A stretch of 64,000 bases of DNA from Seonamhaeicola sp. ML3 (lineage in GTDB: Bacteria; Bacteroidota; Bacteroidia; Flavobacteriales; Flavobacteriaceae). Location of the stretch: positions 1,488,001 to 1,552,000 of the forward strand of contig NZ_CP096884.1 in NCBI RefSeq assembly GCF_023273855.1, in the 5' to 3' direction. The position numbers and the translations under genes were made by a program. Positions 60,907 to 64,000 of the stretch are shown in pieces (positions within the stretch are counted from its first letter, which is position 1; each line of letters starts with the position of its first letter). The notes beneath the pieces are model-generated. The model did no database searches. It was given only the letters and a program-made list of their open reading frames with translations, and had not been told where the DNA came from.

Positions 60907-62319
60907 ATGAAATCTATTTTTTCAATTCTCATAGTTCTTCTATTAATGCCTGTATTGGGTAGTTCTCAAGATAAGTATAAGGTGGTTTACGATTATACTA
61001 CAGAGAATATTTCGTACTACAAGTTAGATAAAAGTTATAAGGTTGTAGATACTCTGGAAAACCCAAAGATAAAGCGCAGTAGTTTAGTTGAAATTCAATT
61101 AAAAAACGTAAACCCATTTGCTGTAGATGTGGAAACCGATGTAAAAGAGGAGGAAATCCATCAATCGGGTAGCGGTTTTAACTTTAGTTCTTTGCTTGGG
61201 GGTATAAACACATTTTCAAGTGATAACCTAAACTTAAATGTAGCTAATCTTCCAGCTGGTGATATGTTTAAGGCAGGTTCCAGAGGAGACGGTATCTCTA
61301 ACGGTTTTTCAGATTTAAATGAAAAAACGGCCAATGTTGCGGCTTTAAAAACAACAATTATGTCTAACCTACTTAATCCGAATTTAAGTAAAGAGGATAT
61401 AGTAAACAATGTAATGGAGACTGCTGGATTACAACAGGATGCCAGATTACCCGATCCAAATGAAAACTTTTATGTATTTCTTACCCAACTAGAAAAAATT
61501 GTTCAAGAGGATAAAGCAGATCTTCAAACGAATATTAATTCAATGTCTAAAGAAGTTGATCAAGAACTTAAGGAAGGCAACGAAGCCTTATCTCGAGGTG
61601 AGCTGATTGAACGGAATTATCTGGTAAGTGATTTACAAAATTTAATGACTGTTTTAAATCAATCGACTATTCAAACCGTAGAGGATTTGAAAAAAGTAAA
61701 GTCGCTTTACACCATGTTAGAGGCTTCCGATTTTAGTAGAACATACGATTATCAAATTGAAGCCGACAAGGTGAATATAGAGGTTAAATTCGTTCAAAGT
61801 GTATTTGCTCAGAATGCAAGTAGTGCCAACACAGGAAGTACACTTAAAACACGAAATATTAAGCTATACTCTAAAGGAGGTTTTAAAATCAATACCGGTG
61901 TAGCACTAACGCTCAATAATTTTGGGTCTAAATCTAAAGATTACTATGTTGATGAAAATGGCGTTATTGGAGCAGACGATAACGACTTCTTCACACCAAA
62001 TTTAAGTACAATGATCAATTTCTACCCTTATACCGGAGAACATTTTAACATAGGAGGTTCTTTTGGTCTGTCTATCCCAATTTCAGGAGATAGTAATGTA
62101 AAAGGCGTTAATTTTCTTTTAGGTCCTTCGCTACATTTTGGAAGTAAGAGTAGATTATCTGTGTCTGGAGGGTTGGCATACGGACCAGTAACTAAGTTAA
62201 CAAACGGATTAGAAGTTGGAGACACCACAACCTTTGGAAGTGTAGATAACTTTACCAAAGATGTTTACGATTTCGGATACTTTTTCGGAATCTCGTTTAG
62301 CCTGTTCGATTTAAATTAA
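60907..62319 (+). CDS. Exported protein with barrel-like C-terminus, unknown family
   Basis: A 470-residue protein: signal peptide (SIFSILIVLLLMPVLGSSQ), an unrecognised middle with predicted coiled/helical segments (~residues 150-280, KEVDQELKEGNEALSRGELIERNYLVSDLQNLM), and from ~residue 320 alternating strands with a glycine-rich repeat, ending ...GISFSLFDLN, like an outer-membrane beta barrel. I do not recognise the family. It is tightly linked: 10 bases after the hydrolase gene and 7 before the caspase gene. It could anchor the two hydrolases to the outer membrane. Confidence 0.6.
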   Translation: MKSIFSILIVLLLMPVLGSSQDKYKVVYDYTTENISYYKLDKSYKVVDTLENPKIKRSSLVEIQLKNVNPFAVDVETDVKEEEIHQSGSGFNFSSLLGGINTFSSDNLNLNVANLPAGDMFKAGSRGDGISNGFSDLNEKTANVAALKTTIMSNLLNPNLSKEDIVNNVMETAGLQQDARLPDPNENFYVFLTQLEKIVQEDKADLQTNINSMSKEVDQELKEGNEALSRGELIERNYLVSDLQNLMTVLNQSTIQTVEDLKKVKSLYTMLEASDFSRTYDYQIEADKVNIEVKFVQSVFAQNASSANTGSTLKTRNIKLYSKGGFKINTGVALTLNNFGSKSKDYYVDENGVIGADDNDFFTPNLSTMINFYPYTGEHFNIGGSFGLSIPISGDSNVKGVNFLLGPSLHFGSKSRLSVSGGLAYGPVTKLTNGLEVGDTTTFGSVDNFTKDVYDFGYFFGISFSLFDLN

Positions 62320-62326
62320 TAAGATT

Positions 62327-64000
62327 ATGAAAAAGTTAGTTTTACTATTGTGCTTATGTTTTAGCTTTCAGTTTATTTATGCTGAAAAATATGCCTTAAT
62401 AGTTGCTGTTGGCAACTATCCTAAAAAAACAGGTTGGAGTAGTATCAGTTCGGTTAACGATGTGCCTTTAATAAAGTCTACCCTTTTAAATCAAAATTTT
62501 TCTGAAGACAACATAACGGTATTAATCGACGAGCAGGCCACCTATAAAGGTATTATTGGGGCTCTGGATGATTTGTTGCGTAAAGTAGGGCCAGAGGATA
62601 TTGTTGTGATTCATTACTCAGGTCATGGTCAACAGATTTTCGATAATAATGATGAGGAAATTGATGGTAAAGATGAGGCTCTTGTACCTTATGATGCTTG
62701 GGTAAAATACAATAACAATTATAAAGGCGAACGTCACTTACGCGATGACGAATTGGGCAATTATATTACGAAATTCAGAAATATATTAAGTGCTAAAGGG
62801 CAGTTGTTATTGCTTCTAGATAGTTGCCACTCTGGGTCTAGTACAAGAGGCGGAAAAGCTAGAGGAAGTGCCGCTGTTTTTGCCCCGGCAGATTGGGAGC
62901 CCAAAAAAGATGGCGATGTATCGGGAAGTGATATGACCGAAAACTCTAAAGAAAAACTCAGTGATAATGCTGCACCTTTTGTATTAATTTCGGGAGCCTC
63001 GGCTAATGAGTTGAACTATGAGTATAAAGGAACCGGTTCTTTGAGTTATGCGTTTTCTAAAGCCATGAGTAGTTTAGGAAGTAACTTTTCATACAATCAG
63101 TTGTTTGCGAAAATTGAAAGTCAAATGAACGTGATTTCACCTAAGCAGAACCCAACCATTGAGGGCGATTTAAATGTTCAGCTATTCAATAACCAGTATG
63201 TTAAGCAACAGCCCTTTTTTAAAGTAAAATCAGTTCCGAGAGAAGATGTTATAAAGATTCAGGCAGGTAAAATACATGGGGTATTCAAAAATACAACAGT
63301 TCATGTTTTGCCATCTGGAACAACAAAAGTTGAAGAGGAAAATATCATCACTAAAGGGGTTATAACACTATCAAAGTTTAATGAATCCATTATTAAGTTA
63401 GATACACCCCTAGAAGATTTCAATGAAAAAAACTATTGGGTGTTTATAGATAAGCTTTCTTATGGCGATATAGCCGTAGATGTTTATTTTGATAGGACTG
63501 TTAAGGATAAAAAGATAGTGAATGGAGTAACCAATTTTTTATCTGATAAAAGTTTAGGGCAAGTAGTTAAGAAAATAGATTCAGCAGATGTGGTTTTGAG
63601 TCATGTTGAAGACCAAATAACATTAAAGTCTATTAACGGATTGGGAGACATAGATGCAGATGCAGATACCAGAGGCGCAACTACTATAGAAGATATTAAC
63701 CAAAAACTTTTTGCTTTTGCACAAGGGCAATATTTAAAAAACTTAGAATTCAAAAATTACAATTACGAATTCGAATTCAAATTGATTCCTATTGAATTTG
63801 ATATACTTACCGATGAGGTTGGTGAATTAAAAGATGCTTCGACATTGACTAACGACAATGGAACTTTTCAAGTCAAAGAAGACATAGATCATGTGGTTTT
63901 GCAGGTTACGAACAAGAGTGAAAAACCGCTTTATTTTAGTATTATTGAGATTAATTCAAAAGGAGAGATATTCCCGTTTATGCCCAATGATAATTGTACT
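62327..64000 (+). CDS. Exported caspase-family (peptidase C14) protein, truncated by the window
   Basis: A partial gene of at least 558 codons. Signal peptide MKKLVLLLCLCFSFQFIYAE; caspase-like domain with catalytic dyad His100 (IHYSGHGQQI) and Cys167 (LLDSCHSGSS); then a linker and, near the window end, a DUF4384-type beta domain (VVLQVTNKSEKPLYFSIIE). This matches bacterial metacaspase-like proteins fused to DUF4384 domains. The substrate is unknown; specificity is probably for basic or acidic residues in envelope proteins. It begins 7 bases after the barrel-like gene, as last visible gene of the cluster. The stop lies beyond 64000. Confidence 0.85.
   Translation, partial: MKKLVLLLCLCFSFQFIYAEKYALIVAVGNYPKKTGWSSISSVNDVPLIKSTLLNQNFSEDNITVLIDEQATYKGIIGALDDLLRKVGPEDIVVIHYSGHGQQIFDNNDEEIDGKDEALVPYDAWVKYNNNYKGERHLRDDELGNYITKFRNILSAKGQLLLLLDSCHSGSSTRGGKARGSAAVFAPADWEPKKDGDVSGSDMTENSKEKLSDNAAPFVLISGASANELNYEYKGTGSLSYAFSKAMSSLGSNFSYNQLFAKIESQMNVISPKQNPTIEGDLNVQLFNNQYVKQQPFFKVKSVPREDVIKIQAGKIHGVFKNTTVHVLPSGTTKVEEENIITKGVITLSKFNESIIKLDTPLEDFNEKNYWVFIDKLSYGDIAVDVYFDRTVKDKKIVNGVTNFLSDKSLGQVVKKIDSADVVLSHVEDQITLKSINGLGDIDADADTRGATTIEDINQKLFAFAQGQYLKNLEFKNYNYEFEFKLIPIEFDILTDEVGELKDASTLTNDNGTFQVKEDIDHVVLQVTNKSEKPLYFSIIEINSKGEIFPFMPNDNCT

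Noticed and set aside
62327-64000. Gasdermin-type or CBASS defence effector
   Set aside because: No gasdermin, nucleotide cyclase or sensor gene was seen, and the signal peptides argue for an envelope role.

Overview
This window is chromosomal DNA from a low-GC member of the Bacteroidota, almost certainly a (probably marine) Flavobacteriaceae relative. The evidence is TonB-dependent receptors with N-terminal carboxypeptidase-like domains, a type IX secretion (T9SS) C-terminal sorting domain, a PorZ-like protein, the flavobacterial DUF3857/transglutaminase and YwqK/MORN-repeat families, and promoters of the Bacteroidota form TAnnTTTG (-7) with an occasional TTG about 19 bp upstream. No phage, insertion sequence, rRNA or CRISPR array was seen.

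Layout. 1-5.4 kb: mfd, a thioredoxin-like lipid/thiol protein and a YraN nuclease-like gene. 5.4-12.6 kb (minus strand): three envelope genes, a giant TPR + YwqK/MORN-repeat protein followed by two DUF3857/transglutaminase paralogues, one of which seems to have lost its active site. 12.8-20.7 kb: a metal-uptake locus (TonB receptor, lipoprotein, ATPase, two permeases) divergent from a DtxR/MntR regulator, with a clear DtxR-type operator between them. 20.9-25.1 kb: DUF1080 protein, a Cys-rich FeoB-associated mini-protein, feoB, feoA and a Sco protein. 25.3-28.4 kb: rseP, tRNA-Asn and a NarK-type transporter. 28.7-34.4 kb (minus): umuC-umuD in reversed order, GNAT enzyme, ParE-like toxin/antitoxin, secreted DUF3157-like protein, HTH + DUF2975 pair and two CPBP membrane proteases behind a long perfect inverted repeat. 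34.6-44.6 kb: biotin genes bioF-bioD-bioA-KAS, an NfeD/flotillin pair, two ATP-grasp paralogues and bioB. 44.7-57.5 kb: cupin-like gene, recX, a T9SS cargo protein, a TonB receptor, recO, porZ, gdhA, an outer-membrane-type protein, DinB and ArsC-like genes. 57.9-64.0 kb: four co-directional exported proteins: trypsin-like protease with ankyrin repeats, DUF900 alpha/beta hydrolase, an unknown protein with a barrel-like C-terminus, and a caspase-family protein cut by the window end.

The two most interesting themes are these. First, small palindromic repeats have colonised not only intergenic DNA but coding sequence (mfd twice, bioF once) and sit directly before the start codons of bioA and the biotin-operon ketoacyl synthase. 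Second, the 57.9-64.0 kb cluster puts a serine protease, a lipase/esterase-like hydrolase and a caspase-like cysteine protease, all with export signals, into one tight transcription unit whose combined function I do not recognise. Metal homeostasis (metal ABC/TonB locus, DtxR regulator, Feo genes) is concentrated within about 12 kb. All function calls rest on reading motifs by eye; no searches were run.
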